64,000 bases of DNA from Leifsonia sp. 1010 (GTDB lineage Bacteria; Actinomycetota; Actinomycetes; Actinomycetales; Microbacteriaceae): assembly GCF_031455295.1 (NCBI RefSeq), contig NZ_JAVDSL010000003.1, positions 248,001 to 312,000 of the forward strand. The letters are read 5' to 3'. Shown here piece after piece: positions 36,143-49,571 of the stretch. Under the pieces are notes generated by a model that searched no databases, had not been told where the DNA came from, and saw only the letters and a program-made list of their open reading frames with translations. The first letter of the stretch is position 1. Every line of letters starts with the position of its first letter. The position numbers and the translations under genes are program-made.

Positions 36143-38281
36143 GTGACCGACTACAGCAAGATCGACTTCTCCCCCCTCGCCGACCTCACCGACGACGAGG
36201 TCGTCACCCACTCGTTCGTCCGGGATGTGCCGCTCCCCAGCGGCAAGACCCTCGCCCTGGTCACCCTCGACAACGGCCGCGACCACACCCGCCCCAACAC
36301 CATGGGACCGGCAACGCTGCTGGAGCTCGGGAAGACCTTCGACGAGCTGACCGAGCGCGCGAAGCGCGGTGAGATCGACGCGGTCGCCGTCACCGGCAAG
36401 CCGTTCATCCTCGCCGCCGGAGCCGACCTCAGCCGCGTGGATGCCATCCCGAGCGTGGAGGTGGCGAAGCTGCTCCCGCAGCTGGGTCACTACGTCCTCG
36501 GCAAGCAGGCGACCTTCGGCGTTCCGTCGTTCGTCTTCACGAACGGCCTGGCGCTGGGCGGCGGTGTGGAGATCGGCCTCAACGCCGACTATCGCACCAT
36601 CGACCGCAACGCAGCCGCCTTCGCCCTGCCCGAGGTCTTCCTCGGCCTCATCCCCGGCTGGGGCGGCGCGACCATCCTGCCGAACCTGATCGGCATCGAG
36701 AACGCCCTCAAGGTGGTCGTCGAGAACCCGCTGAAGCAGAACCGGATGCTGAAGCCGCAGGAGGTGTTCGACCTCGGCATCGCGGACGCGATCTTCGACT
36801 CGGCCAACTTCCTCGAGGACTCGCTGCGCTGGGCCGACAAGGTGCTCACCGGCGAGGTCGTCGTCAAGCGTCCGAACGAGCCGGGCAAGATCGAGCGGAT
36901 GGTGAAGTGGGATGCCGCCATCGGCATCGCACGAAAGATGCTCGAGTCGCGCATCGGCACCGTCCCGAAGTCCCCGTACAAGGCGCTCGACCTCCTCAAG
37001 GCCGCGAAGTCGAACGACCGCGAGGCCGGGTTCGCCCTCGAGGACGACGCGCTCGCGGAGCTCATCGCCGGCGACCAGTTCCAGGCGAGCATCTACGCGT
37101 TCAACCTGGTTCAGAAGCGCGCGAAGCGCCCGGCCGGCGCCCCCGACAAGAAGCTCGCGAAGAAGGTCACCAAGATCGGCGTCATCGGCGCCGGCTACAT
37201 GGCCAGCCAGTTCGCGCTGCTCTTCGTCCGCCGCCTCCGGGTGCCCGTGGTCATCACGGACCTCGACCAGGCGCACGTCGACAAGGGCGTCGCCTACATC
37301 CACGACGAGATCGGCAAACTGCAGGAGAAGGGCCGCATCTCCCCCGATGAGTCCAACCGCCTGCGCGCGCTGGTCACCGGCACCACCGACAAGGCCGACT
37401 TCGCCGACTGCGACTGGGTCATCGAGGCGGTGTTCGAGGAGCTCGGCGTGAAGCAGGATGTGTTCGAGCAGGTGGAGCAGTTCATCTCCGACGAGGCGGT
37501 GCTCGCGACGAACACGTCCTCCCTGTCGGTGGAGCAGATCGGCGCCAAGCTGAAGCATCCCGAGCGCCTGGTGGGCTTCCACTTCTTCACCCCGGTCGCG
37601 GTCATGCCGCTGATCGAGGTCGTGAACACACCGCTCACGGATGAAGCCACGCTGTCCACCGCGATGGTGACGGCCGCAGCGCTCAAGAAGAACGCGGTGA
37701 TCACGGCCGACACCCCCGGCTTCGTCGTGAACCGCATCCTCGCGAAGATTCTCGGCGACGCGATGCACGCGGTCGACGACGGGACGCCGTTCGACGTCGT
37801 CGACGAGGCCATCGCGCCGCTCGGCCTGCCGATGGCGCCGTCCGCCCTGCTCGACCTGGTCGGGCTCAAGGTCGGCGCGCACGTGCTCGACACCCACCAC
37901 GCGGCGTTCCCGGACCGGTTCTACCGGTCGGAGAACCTCCACAAGCTGGCCGAGTACGGCACGCTGCTGGAGAAGGACGCCAAGGGCAAGGTGAAGGGCC
38001 TCGACAAGGGCGCGGCGAAGATCGTCTCCGGCGGTACGAACCCGTGGACGAAGGAGCAGATCCTGCGGACCCTCGAAGACGGCCTCGCCGACGAGATCCA
38101 CCGCATGCTCGCCGACGACCACGTGGTCGAGGCGCCGGAGGACATTGACCTGTGCATGATCCTCGGCGCGGGCTTCCCGTTCCAGATGGGCGGCATCACC
38201 CCCTACCTGGATCGCGTCGGAGCCTCCGAGCGGGTGTTCGGGGACACGTTCCACCACCCGCCGGTCAAGGGCGTCGCCTAA
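36143..38281 (+). CDS. fadB: Fatty-acid oxidation multifunctional protein (enoyl-CoA hydratase + 3-hydroxyacyl-CoA dehydrogenase)
   Basis: A 712-aa two-enzyme protein. The N-terminal crotonase domain (about 1-300) has LALGGGVEIGL for the oxyanion hole and a PEVFLGLIPGWGG catalytic segment. Then comes the NAD-binding domain with GVIGAGYMASQFA (about 348-360) and the C-terminal dehydrogenase domain with HFFTPVAVMPLIEV (catalytic His). It performs hydration and oxidation of enoyl-CoA. GTG start, 7 bp after the thiolase stop. Confidence 0.95.
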   Translation: MTDYSKIDFSPLADLTDDEVVTHSFVRDVPLPSGKTLALVTLDNGRDHTRPNTMGPATLLELGKTFDELTERAKRGEIDAVAVTGKPFILAAGADLSRVDAIPSVEVAKLLPQLGHYVLGKQATFGVPSFVFTNGLALGGGVEIGLNADYRTIDRNAAAFALPEVFLGLIPGWGGATILPNLIGIENALKVVVENPLKQNRMLKPQEVFDLGIADAIFDSANFLEDSLRWADKVLTGEVVVKRPNEPGKIERMVKWDAAIGIARKMLESRIGTVPKSPYKALDLLKAAKSNDREAGFALEDDALAELIAGDQFQASIYAFNLVQKRAKRPAGAPDKKLAKKVTKIGVIGAGYMASQFALLFVRRLRVPVVITDLDQAHVDKGVAYIHDEIGKLQEKGRISPDESNRLRALVTGTTDKADFADCDWVIEAVFEELGVKQDVFEQVEQFISDEAVLATNTSSLSVEQIGAKLKHPERLVGFHFFTPVAVMPLIEVVNTPLTDEATLSTAMVTAAALKKNAVITADTPGFVVNRILAKILGDAMHAVDDGTPFDVVDEAIAPLGLPMAPSALLDLVGLKVGAHVLDTHHAAFPDRFYRSENLHKLAEYGTLLEKDAKGKVKGLDKGAAKIVSGGTNPWTKEQILRTLEDGLADEIHRMLADDHVVEAPEDIDLCMILGAGFPFQMGGITPYLDRVGASERVFGDTFHHPPVKGVA

Positions 38282-38301
38282 GCAGCGCCGAGTTGACGCA
38301 A

Positions 38302-38333
38302 CACGCCGTCCGCCTGATGTGGCGGACGGCGTG
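38302..38333. terminator. Hairpin between convergent fadB and aldo/keto reductase
   Basis: CACGCCGTCCGCC (38302-38314) pairs perfectly with GGCGGACGGCGTG (38321-38333) across a 6-nt loop. It sits between two convergent genes. There is no T run, but the 13-bp GC stem could terminate both transcripts. Confidence 0.6.
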
Positions 38334-38372
38334 TCGCGTCAGGCAGCCTGTTGTGTCATGCAGCGGGATGGG

Positions 38373-39349
<977 letters not shown>

Positions 39350-39353
<4 letters not shown>

Positions 39354-39751
39354 GCGTCGTTCCCTTCCGTGACCTGGCCGACGCTCTGCCGGTACAGGTC
39401 GATCTTGTAGTCGATGGCCGCCAGACTCGCCGTCATCTCCTCCAGTTGCCGCACGACGGCCATCCGGTGCAGGAGCAGCAGCTCCAGCCGATCCGCCTGC
39501 GTGCCGTCGCCGCCGCGGGCGAGCACCACGTACTGGCGCATCGTCGCGATCGGCATGGCCGTCGAGCGCAGCTTCGTGAGGAACGTCACCCAGGTGACGT
39601 CCGCCTCGGTGTAGCGCCGATGGGTGGAGGATGCGCGCCCGACCGGGGTCAGCATCAGTCCCTCGCGCTCGTAGTAGCGCAGGGTGTGGGTGGTGAGCCC
39701 GGTCCGCTCGGCGACGTCGGAGATCGACATCGCCGTCCGTGTGTCGGTCAT
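39350..39751 (-). CDS. MerR-family transcriptional regulator
   Basis: A 133-aa regulator with the N-terminal MerR winged helix ([24 protein letters not shown]) and a coiled-coil dimerisation segment (about 75-130). It has no Cys, so it is not a metal or redox sensor of the MerR/SoxR kind; small-molecule sensing is likely. The ATG at 39751 was chosen because the family N-terminus begins near it. It is probably autoregulated together with the aldo/keto reductase, which it presumably controls. Confidence 0.88.
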
Positions 39752-39757
39752 ATCGCC

Positions 39758-39788
39758 ACAGTAGAACTTTGAGCGCACTCCAAGTCAA
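39758..39788 (-). promoter_or_regulatory. MerR-type promoter/operator with 19-bp spacer
   Basis: On the minus strand, TTGACT (-35, 39783-39788) and TACTGT (-10, 39758-39763) are 19 bp apart, the over-long spacing typical for MerR-activated promoters. The spacer holds an inverted repeat CTTGGAG-n4-CTCAAAG. The -10 is only 6 bp from the ATG at 39751, which would give a leaderless or nearly leaderless mRNA. Confidence 0.7.
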
Positions 39789-39807
39789 CCGATCCCACCC
39801 ACTCCGA

Positions 39808-39864
39808 AGATTTGCGCCAAATCGTGGTTATGCGGCGGCTATAACCGAGATTTGGCGCAAATCT
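39808..39864. repeat. Near-perfect intergenic palindrome
   Basis: Arms 39808-39831 and 39841-39864 match over 22 of 24 nt (outer 16 nt AGATTTGCGCCAAATC exact) with a 9-nt loop. Each outer arm is itself palindromic (ATTT-GCGCC-AAAT). It lies between the MerR operon promoter and the end of dxs. Confidence 0.85.
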
Positions 39865-39874
39865 CTCGCGGGAG

Positions 39875-39921
39875 GGCGGGCGCGCGGGGAGGCGGGCGCG
39901 CGGGGAGGCGGGCGCGCGGGT
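39875..39921. repeat. GC-rich tandem repeat (16 bp x 3)
   Basis: The unit GGCGGGCGCGCGGGGA occurs three times head-to-tail (the last copy incomplete by one base) just downstream of dxs. It may arise by slippage. No coding role. Confidence 0.8.
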
Positions 39922-39940
39922 CAGGGACGGGAGGGGCGGG

Positions 39941-41899
39941 CTAGGCGCGGCGCTTTTTGGCGGGGGCGGTGGCGGCGTCGCCGGCGGAGTCGTCGTCGGG
40001 CAGCGGGCGCGCGATCGGGACGCGGCTGCCGAGCACCTGGGCGACCAGGTCGCGCGCGATCTTCTGCGGGGTGAGCCCGGCGTCCTCAAGGATCTGGTCG
40101 CGCGACGCGTGGTCGATGAAGGCGTCCGGCAGGCCCAGCTCGTCCACGGCCGTGTCGATGCCCGCCTCCCGGAGGTCCTGCCGGACGCGCGTACCGATGC
40201 CGCCGACACGGATGCCGTCTTCGATCGTGACGACGATCCGGTGCTCCGCCGCGAGGGCGAGGATGCTCTTCGGCACCGGGACGACCCAGCGCGGGTCGAC
40301 CACGGTCGCGCCGATCCCCTGCGCTGCCAGCCGGTCGGCTACCTTCAGCCCGAGGTCGGCCATCGGTCCGACGGTGACCAGCAGGACGTCCTTCCGGTCG
40401 CCCTCGCGCAGCACGTCCACGCCGTCGTCGAGCCGTCGGAGCGCCTCGATGTCGGGCTGCACGGAGCCCTTCGGGAAGCGCAGGACGGTCGGGGCGTCAT
40501 CCACGGCCACGGCCTCCCCCAGCTCCTCCCGGAACCGCGTGCCGTCGCGCGGAGCGGCCAGCCGGATGTTGGGGACGACCTGCAGGATCGCGAGGTCCCA
40601 GATCCCGTGGTGGCTCGGCCCGTCCGGACCGGTCACACCGGCACGGTCGAGCACGAAGGTGACGCCCGCTTTGTGGAGGCCCACATCCATCAGCACCTGG
40701 TCGAACGCGCGGTTCATGAACGTGGCGTAGATGGCGACGACGGGATGCAGCCCGCCGAACGCGAGGCCGGCGGCGCTGGTCGCCGCGTGCTGCTCCGCGA
40801 TCCCGACATCGTGGACGCGCTCAGGGAACCGCTCGGCGAACTTGTGCAGCCCGGTGGGACGCAGCATCGCGGCGGTGATGCCGACGATCTTCGGGTCCTT
40901 CTCGGCCAGCCGGACGATCTCGTCGGCGAACACATCCGTCCAACCCGTCTTGCTGGACCCTGCCATCGGCTCGCCCGTCTCCGGGTCGATCTGGCCGACC
41001 GAGTGGAACTGGTCGGCCGCGTCGCGCAGCGCCGGCTCGTACCCGCGGCCCTTCTGCGTGATGGCGTGGACGATGACGGGCGCGCCGTAGTTCTTCGCCT
41101 GGCGCAGCGCCTCCTCCATCGCCTCGATGTCGTGGCCGTGGATGGGCCCGATGTACTTGATGTCGAGGTTCGAGTACAGCGCCTCATTGTTCGAGAAGCG
41201 GCTCAGGAACCCGTGGAGGCCGCCGCGCACGCCGCGGTAGAACGAACGCCCGGGCGTGCCGAGCTTGTCGAACGCCTTGCGGGAGGTGAGGTACAGGTTG
41301 CGGTAGCTCTTGCGGGTCCGCACCGTGTTGAGGAACCGCGCCATGCCGCCGATCGTCGGCGCGTAGGAGCGCCCGTTGTCGTTGACGACGATGATCAGCT
41401 TGCGGTTGTTGTCGTCCGAGATGTTGTTGAGGGCCTCCCACGTCATCCCGCCGGTGAGCGCGCCGTCGCCGACGACGGCCACGACGTGCCGGTCCTGCTG
41501 GCCGGTCAGCTCGAACGCCCGGGAGATGCCGTCCGCCCACGACAGCGACGAGGAGGCGTGCGAGCTCTCGACGATGTCGTGCTCGGACTCGGATCGCTGC
41601 GGGTAGCCCGCCATCCCGCCGCGCTGCCGCAGCTGCGAGAAGTCCTGACGGCCGGTGAGCAGCTTGTGCACGTACGACTGGTGTCCGGTGTCGAACACGA
41701 CGGCGTCGCGCGGGGAGTCGAAGACGCGGTGGATGGCGATGGTCGTCTCGACGACACCGAGGTTCGGTCCGAGGTGCCCGCCGGTCTTCGCCACGTTCGC
41801 CACCAGGAACGCGCGCACCTCGGCGGCGAGCTGGACGAGCTCCCGCTCGGTCAGCCGGTCGAGGTCGCGGGGACCGTGGATGGTCTCGAGGATTCCCAT
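39941..41899 (-). CDS. dxs: 1-deoxy-D-xylulose-5-phosphate synthase
   Basis: A 652-aa thiamine-diphosphate enzyme, first step of the MEP isoprenoid pathway (pyruvate + glyceraldehyde 3-phosphate). Seen: DTGHQSYVHK (catalytic His), the ThDP motif VGDGALTGGMTWEALNN, the PIHGHD segment, and GIAEQHA with the catalytic Glu. The C-terminus has a low-complexity tail rich in Ala, Asp and Lys. ATG at 41899 (MGILETIHGP) is the usual start. It is followed by a tandem repeat and palindrome rather than another gene. Confidence 0.97.
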   Translation of the reverse strand: MGILETIHGPRDLDRLTERELVQLAAEVRAFLVANVAKTGGHLGPNLGVVETTIAIHRVFDSPRDAVVFDTGHQSYVHKLLTGRQDFSQLRQRGGMAGYPQRSESEHDIVESSHASSSLSWADGISRAFELTGQQDRHVVAVVGDGALTGGMTWEALNNISDDNNRKLIIVVNDNGRSYAPTIGGMARFLNTVRTRKSYRNLYLTSRKAFDKLGTPGRSFYRGVRGGLHGFLSRFSNNEALYSNLDIKYIGPIHGHDIEAMEEALRQAKNYGAPVIVHAITQKGRGYEPALRDAADQFHSVGQIDPETGEPMAGSSKTGWTDVFADEIVRLAEKDPKIVGITAAMLRPTGLHKFAERFPERVHDVGIAEQHAATSAAGLAFGGLHPVVAIYATFMNRAFDQVLMDVGLHKAGVTFVLDRAGVTGPDGPSHHGIWDLAILQVVPNIRLAAPRDGTRFREELGEAVAVDDAPTVLRFPKGSVQPDIEALRRLDDGVDVLREGDRKDVLLVTVGPMADLGLKVADRLAAQGIGATVVDPRWVVPVPKSILALAAEHRIVVTIEDGIRVGGIGTRVRQDLREAGIDTAVDELGLPDAFIDHASRDQILEDAGLTPQKIARDLVAQVLGSRVPIARPLPDDDSAGDAATAPAKKRRA

Positions 41900-42225
41900 G
41901 GTTTCGAGTCTAGGCGCGCCATCGTGAAGAGAGGCTCGGAAGCTGCCGTTCGACGGTCCCCTTGACAACGCGTGTTCCCTCCTCGAAGCTGCGACCCGGA
42001 CGGAGGTGCCCCATCGCGGCCCGTCCGCAGACGCCTCCGTATGCCGCGGGTGGTCGGCGTGTCATCAGCATTCCCCTCCCTTTCCGCCCGCCACGGCCGC
42101 GATGGCCGCGATGGCCGCGATGTGCGAAACGGAGGAGAAACCAGGCCGACACGCCCGTAGACGCGGGAAACGGAGGTGGCGACGGCCGTTCTGGCCGCCG
42201 ACACCTCCGTTTCCGCGCGGCGAGC
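41900..42225. other. Intergenic region between acnA and dxs
   Basis: These 326 bp have no convincing gene. They hold a 9-bp tandem repeat (GCCGCGATG x 3, 42096-42122), several scattered ACGGAGG motifs, the large palindrome at 42162-42218, and presumably the dxs promoter near the left end. Short open frames here lack coding signature. Confidence 0.7.
42162..42218. repeat. Large imperfect palindrome after acnA
   Basis: Arms of about 26 nt (42162-42187 and 42193-42218, inner part GGCC, middle AAACGGAGGTG/CACCTCCGTTT) with a 5-nt loop GTTCT. It lies 8 bp after the acnA stop on the minus strand, so it probably forms its terminator hairpin. The motif AAACGGAGG also occurs singly at 42127. Confidence 0.75.
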
Positions 42226-45054
<2,829 letters not shown>

Positions 45055-45193
45055 AATGCCCTCTCCTTCATCGGCAGGCGATGTCCACGCACGCCTCGTC
45101 CATCTTCCTCGTCCGTCGAAGCGCCTTTCCAGCAAGGTAACCCTAAATCGCCGAACCGGAAAGTATCTTGACGTCGAGATAAATCTAGCACGC

Positions 45194-47569
45194 TCAGAGC
45201 CGGTCGAAGACCAGCGAGCGGCGCTTCGCGAAGCGGTAGAAGAGCTCCACCCCGGCGGCCCCCACCGCGCCGACGACGATGCCCCACGCCAGCGCCCCGT
45301 CCGCCTGCAGATGCATCTCGAAGAAGGATGCGGTGAACGGGATGAGGCACACCAGTGCGAAGGCGGCGGCGACCGCGGCGAGGAGCAGCCACCGCATCCC
45401 GGTCAACGGCCGCGTGAGCACGCACAGGATCCACAACGACACGCAGAACAGCGCGACGGTGGTCACGCTGCGGGCCTCGTGCAGCGGGATGCTGCCGTAG
45501 AGCGGCGCGTAGGCGACGATCGCCGTCACCCCGGCGATGAGGCCGGTCGGCACGGAGTACTTCAGCACCCGGCCGAGCACGCCGGGCGTGTAGATGCGCC
45601 TGTTGGGCGCGAGCGCGAGGAAGAAGGAGGGGATGCCGATGGCGAGCGTCGAGACGAGCGTCAGCTGGCGCGGGAGGAACGGGAACGGCCAGAGCACGAC
45701 GGCGCTGACGAGGGCCAGCAGGATGCCGTAGGTCGTCTTCGCGAGGAAGATGTTCGAGACGCGCTCCACGTTGGCGATCACCCGCCGTCCGGAGGCGAGC
45801 ACGTCGGGCAGGCGGTCGAAGCGGTCGTCGAGCAGCACGACCCGTGAGACGGCCTTCGTCGCGGCCGTGCCGGTGCCCATCGCGATGCCGAGGTCGGCAT
45901 CCTTCACGGCCATCGCGTCGTTCACGCCGTCGCCGGTCATCGCGACCGTGCGGCCCCGCTCCTTGAGCAGCCGCACCGCCGTGCGCTTCTGGTCGGGGCT
46001 GACGCGGCCGAGCACGCTCGCGGTCTCCAGCGCCTCGGCGAGCGCTTCGTCGGTCGTCAACGCGGACGCATCCACGGCCTCGCCCTCCAGCTGGAGCTCG
46101 CGCGCGATGGCCGCGACGGTGACCGGATTGTCCCCCGACATCACCACGACGCGCACCGCCTGCTCGCGGAAGTAGCCGAGGGTGTCGCGCGCCTCCGGCC
46201 GCAGGGTCTCGGCGAGGAGCACGAGCAGCGCGGGCTCGACGCGCGTCCCGGTCAGCGGCCGGTGGACGTCCGCGGGCAGCGGATCGACCGCCCGCGCCAG
46301 GGCCAGCGTGCGCAGCCCGGTGGCCGCCAGCTCCGTCGCGCGGGCCAGCACCTCCGGGTGCTGCTCCAGCACGCGCTCCGGCGCGCCGAGCACCCACGCG
46401 CTCTCGGCGCCGTCGACCGTCATCGCCACCGCGCTGTACTTGGTCGCCGAACTGAACGGGATGCGTCGGATCACCCGGAACCGGTCGCTGCGGAACCGCG
46501 ATCCGAGCAGCCCGGACGTCGCGTTGCCCGCTTCATCCGATCCGAATGCGGCGAGCGCCGTCTCGGCCAGCTCCACGACGGCCGCGTCGCCGATGACCTC
46601 CGTGCCGTGCAGGGAGAGCTCGCCGGTGGTCAGGGTGCCGGTCTTGTCGAGGCACAGCACATCCACGCGGGCGAGCACCTCGACGGCGGCGAGCTCCTGG
46701 ACGAGCACCTTCTTGGTGGCGAGCTGGATGGCAGCCACGCCGAATGCGAGGCTCGTGAGCAGAACGAGCCCTTCCGGGATCATGCCGACGACCGCGGCGA
46801 CGGCGTCGAGCAGCGCGCGCCGCCAGCGGTCGTCGACGAAGATCTCCGAGAAGCCGCCGTAGGTGAGCACGCGCCCGATCACCGTCACGATGATGAGCGG
46901 GCCGAGGATCCACGACAGGTACACCAGGATGCGGTTGGTCGCCTCGCGGAGTTCCGACCGCACCAGCGAGTGCTTGCGGATCTCGCTGGTCAGCCGGCTG
47001 GCGTACGAATCCGCGCCGACGGCGGTGACGAGCGCGAGGCCGGTGCCGGTGACGACGTGAGAGCCGGAGAGGAGCGGCGTCTCCGCATCCTTGAACACGG
47101 GGTCCGACTCCCCCGTCAGCATCGATTCGTCCAGCGACAGCCCCGTGCTCTCGACCACCACGGCGTCGGCGGGGATCTGATCGCCCGGGCGCAGCACGAG
47201 CAGGTCGTCGATCACGACGTCCTCCAGGGCGACCGTGGCGACCTCTCCGTCGCGGCGCACGCGGCTGTGCGGTGCGGCCAGCAGCGCCGCACGGTCGAGC
47301 ACACGCTTGGCGCGGTACTCCTGCACGATGCCGATCAGCGCGTTGACGACGACGATGCCGAAGAAGAACCCGTCACGCAGGTCGCCGAGCAGCAGCACGG
47401 CGACGAAGCAGGCGGTGAGGATGCCGTTGAACAGCGTGAAGATGTTCTCGCGCAGGATGTCGCCCAGCGACCGCGAGCTCGGCTGCGTCTGCGTGTTCGC
47501 GCGACCCGCCGCGACCCGCTCCGCCACCTGGGCGGCCGTCAGCCCGGTCTGCGTCCCCGCGTCCAGCAT
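45194..47569 (-). CDS. Cation-translocating P-type ATPase, CtpE-like
   Basis: A 791-aa P-type ATPase. The phosphorylation site is D308 in [13 protein letters not shown] lies at about residue 153, GDGVNDA in the P domain, and PEGLVLLTS in M4 is the ion-binding helix. About ten transmembrane helices are predictable. The sequence layout closely follows mycobacterial CtpE, a Ca2+ uptake pump; that assignment is by resemblance only. It is followed by the DUF3159 cluster upstream on the same strand but is probably its own unit. Confidence 0.88.
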   Translation of the reverse strand: MLDAGTQTGLTAAQVAERVAAGRANTQTQPSSRSLGDILRENIFTLFNGILTACFVAVLLLGDLRDGFFFGIVVVNALIGIVQEYRAKRVLDRAALLAAPHSRVRRDGEVATVALEDVVIDDLLVLRPGDQIPADAVVVESTGLSLDESMLTGESDPVFKDAETPLLSGSHVVTGTGLALVTAVGADSYASRLTSEIRKHSLVRSELREATNRILVYLSWILGPLIIVTVIGRVLTYGGFSEIFVDDRWRRALLDAVAAVVGMIPEGLVLLTSLAFGVAAIQLATKKVLVQELAAVEVLARVDVLCLDKTGTLTTGELSLHGTEVIGDAAVVELAETALAAFGSDEAGNATSGLLGSRFRSDRFRVIRRIPFSSATKYSAVAMTVDGAESAWVLGAPERVLEQHPEVLARATELAATGLRTLALARAVDPLPADVHRPLTGTRVEPALLVLLAETLRPEARDTLGYFREQAVRVVVMSGDNPVTVAAIARELQLEGEAVDASALTTDEALAEALETASVLGRVSPDQKRTAVRLLKERGRTVAMTGDGVNDAMAVKDADLGIAMGTGTAATKAVSRVVLLDDRFDRLPDVLASGRRVIANVERVSNIFLAKTTYGILLALVSAVVLWPFPFLPRQLTLVSTLAIGIPSFFLALAPNRRIYTPGVLGRVLKYSVPTGLIAGVTAIVAYAPLYGSIPLHEARSVTTVALFCVSLWILCVLTRPLTGMRWLLLAAVAAAFALVCLIPFTASFFEMHLQADGALAWGIVVGAVGAAGVELFYRFAKRRSLVFDRL

Positions 47570-47606
47570 CCGTCCCCCTCCGTCGCCCGCGAGCCTGCGA
47601 CCGCCC

Positions 47607-48389
47607 CTAGCGGCCCGAGGCCGTGCGGCGCGGTGCGGCCGCCTTCTGCGGGAACTGCGCCTTGACCACGAACCACGTCACGAGCAGCAGCGGCGCGTAC
47701 AGCGGGACGCCCATGAGGAGCTTGGTGAGGGCGAGCGCGCTGGTCGCTTCGTCCGTGTGCGCCAGATAGAGAGGTACCTGAACGACGAGCCGCGCGACGA
47801 AGAGCAGCAGCCACAGGAAGGTGAGCGCCTGCATCACGCGGAACTTCCGCTTGTCGCTGCGCCAGGCCACGCCGTCGCCCATCAGGTAGCCGGCGGCGAG
47901 GCCGATCACCGGCCAGCGGACCAGCATCGAGATGAGGATGCCGGCGGCGTACGCGGCGTTGGTCCAGATCCCGAACAGGAAGTTGTCTTCGCCCCGCCCC
48001 GTGATGAGCGCGAGGATCGCCGAGATGCCCACACCGATCAGGCCGGCCAGCGCCTGCGTGAGCGGTGTCTTGCCGACCACGCGCAGCACGGTGAAGACGA
48101 CCGCGACGGCGACCGAGCAGCCGATCGACAGCGGCACGTTCTGCGTGAAGGTGAAGAGGATGAGGAAGACGAGCCCGGGAAGGATCGTCTCGCACAGTCC
48201 GCGGATGCCGCCGAGCGCGCCGAGGAGCGCCGCGCCCGTGGAGGCGTCGGTCTCCGCCAGCTGCCCCAGGCCCGAGCGGCGGGCGGCCGCGGCGATGCTG
48301 TCGCCCAGCGCGGGAGCCGGCGCACCCTCCGCCGTGGCGGCGGGTTCGGCCGGCGTGCTCTTCCGGTCGGGCCGGTCCTGATCGGTCAT
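47607..48389 (-). CDS. DUF3159 membrane protein
   Basis: A 260-aa protein with a Pro/Ala-rich N-terminus and about five hydrophobic helices (from residue 55 on). GGIRGLCETILPGLVFL and LTFLWLLLFVARLVVQVPLY are typical of DUF3159. Function unknown; widespread in actinobacteria next to DUF3710 and dut, as here. It follows DUF3710 by 9 bp. Confidence 0.88.
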   Translation of the reverse strand: MTDQDRPDRKSTPAEPAATAEGAPAPALGDSIAAAARRSGLGQLAETDASTGAALLGALGGIRGLCETILPGLVFLILFTFTQNVPLSIGCSVAVAVVFTVLRVVGKTPLTQALAGLIGVGISAILALITGRGEDNFLFGIWTNAAYAAGILISMLVRWPVIGLAAGYLMGDGVAWRSDKRKFRVMQALTFLWLLLFVARLVVQVPLYLAHTDEATSALALTKLLMGVPLYAPLLLVTWFVVKAQFPQKAAAPRRTASGR

Positions 48390-48398
48390 GCGCGCGCC

Positions 48399-49076
48399 TT
48401 AGAGAGAGGAGTAGTCGTTCTCGTTGCCGGTCGTCGGCGCGGCCGGCATCCGCAGCGGGATGAGGTCGCGCGGCGGCATGGGCACCGAGCCGCGCACCAC
48501 GACGATGCTGCGGAACAGGTCTTCGACGAGCGCGGCCGCCTCCGGCTGGACCGCCGCGTCGCCCGCGATCACACCGCGGAGGAACCAGCGCGGGCCGTCG
48601 ACGCCGACGAAGCGCGCGACGCGCGTCTCGACGGGGCCGCCGTCAGGCGCGGCGACGGGGATCTCCGCCACGAGCTCCGGACCGAACGCGCCGTCGCGCT
48701 CGGTGACCCGGCCGCCCTGGCGCTGGATCTGGTCGGTGATCTGCTCGCGGATCTCATGCCACAGGCCGGTCGACCGCGGCGCCGCGAACGGCTGGACCTG
48801 CAGCGTGGAGCCGGCGTAGTCGAGGCCGACCGCGACGACGCGCTGGGTCTCCTCCTCCACCTCGAGGCGCAGGTGCAGGCCCTCGCGCGGGAGGATCTTC
48901 ACCCCGCCGAGGTCGACGTAGGGGCGCACCGGGTTGGCCTCGCTCTCGTCGAGCGGCCCCTCGGTCTCGCGGTCCGGCGGGGCCGACTTCTCGAACTCCG
49001 CCTCCAGGCCGTCGTCCTGCTGCTCGAGCTCTGCGCCCTCCTCGGCTCCACGAGGGGTGTCGCTGATGTCGCTCAC
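48399..49076 (-). CDS. DUF3710 family protein
   Basis: A 225-aa soluble protein of the actinobacterial DUF3710 family. An acidic N-terminal third (GAELEQQDDGLE) precedes a domain with VRPYVDLGGVKILPREGLHLRLEVEE and a WFLRGVIAGDAA segment near the end. Function unknown. Its ATG overlaps the dut stop, so it is coupled to nucleotide metabolism expression. Confidence 0.88.
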   Translation of the reverse strand: MSDISDTPRGAEEGAELEQQDDGLEAEFEKSAPPDRETEGPLDESEANPVRPYVDLGGVKILPREGLHLRLEVEEETQRVVAVGLDYAGSTLQVQPFAAPRSTGLWHEIREQITDQIQRQGGRVTERDGAFGPELVAEIPVAAPDGGPVETRVARFVGVDGPRWFLRGVIAGDAAVQPEAAALVEDLFRSIVVVRGSVPMPPRDLIPLRMPAAPTTGNENDYSSL

Positions 49077-49531
49077 GCGTGTTCTCCTGACTCGGTCACG
49101 GTGTACCCGGACGAGCCGAAGCCCGCGGTGCCGCGGTGGCTGTCCGGGAGGGAGTCGACGGGGATGAACCGGGCCCGCGTGACCGGCATGACGATCAGCT
49201 GGGCGATCCGGTCGCCGACGGCGATATCGTACGGCATCGACCTGTCGGTATTGAGAAGGGTCACCCGGATCTCGCCGCGGTATCCGGCATCAACCGTCCC
49301 CGGGGCGTTCACAATCGTGAGGCCGTGCCGCATGGCCAGGCCGCTGCGCGGGACCACGAACGCGGCGTAGCCGTCGGGGAGGGCGATGGACACGCCGGTC
49401 GGCATCGTGAAGCGCTCCCCCGGGCCCAGCGTCACCGCCTCCGCAGCGCACAGGTCGGCGCCGGCGTCGCCCGGGTGCGCGTACGCGGGCAGGGAGGAGG
49501 CGATGATCGGGACGTCGACGGTATCGGTCAC
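49073..49531 (-). CDS. dut: dUTP diphosphatase
   Basis: A 152-aa trimeric dUTPase (dUTP to dUMP + PPi). The five motifs are visible: AHPGDAGADLCA, VPRSGLAMRHG, NAPGTVDAGYRGEI (uracil pocket), RIAQLIVMPV, and the C-terminal GFGSSGYT loop that closes over the active site. GTG start. First gene of the dut-DUF3710-DUF3159 operon and divergent from DUF3093. Confidence 0.97.
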   Translation of the reverse strand: MTDTVDVPIIASSLPAYAHPGDAGADLCAAEAVTLGPGERFTMPTGVSIALPDGYAAFVVPRSGLAMRHGLTIVNAPGTVDAGYRGEIRVTLLNTDRSMPYDIAVGDRIAQLIVMPVTRARFIPVDSLPDSHRGTAGFGSSGYTVTESGEHA

Positions 49532-49571
49532 GTGTCAGAGGCTAGTGCAGAAGTCTGATCGAATAGAGGTC

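Noticed and set aside
39875-39921. Considered a CRISPR or mini-array
   Set aside because: The 16-bp units are directly adjacent without spacers; simple GC-rich tandem repeat.
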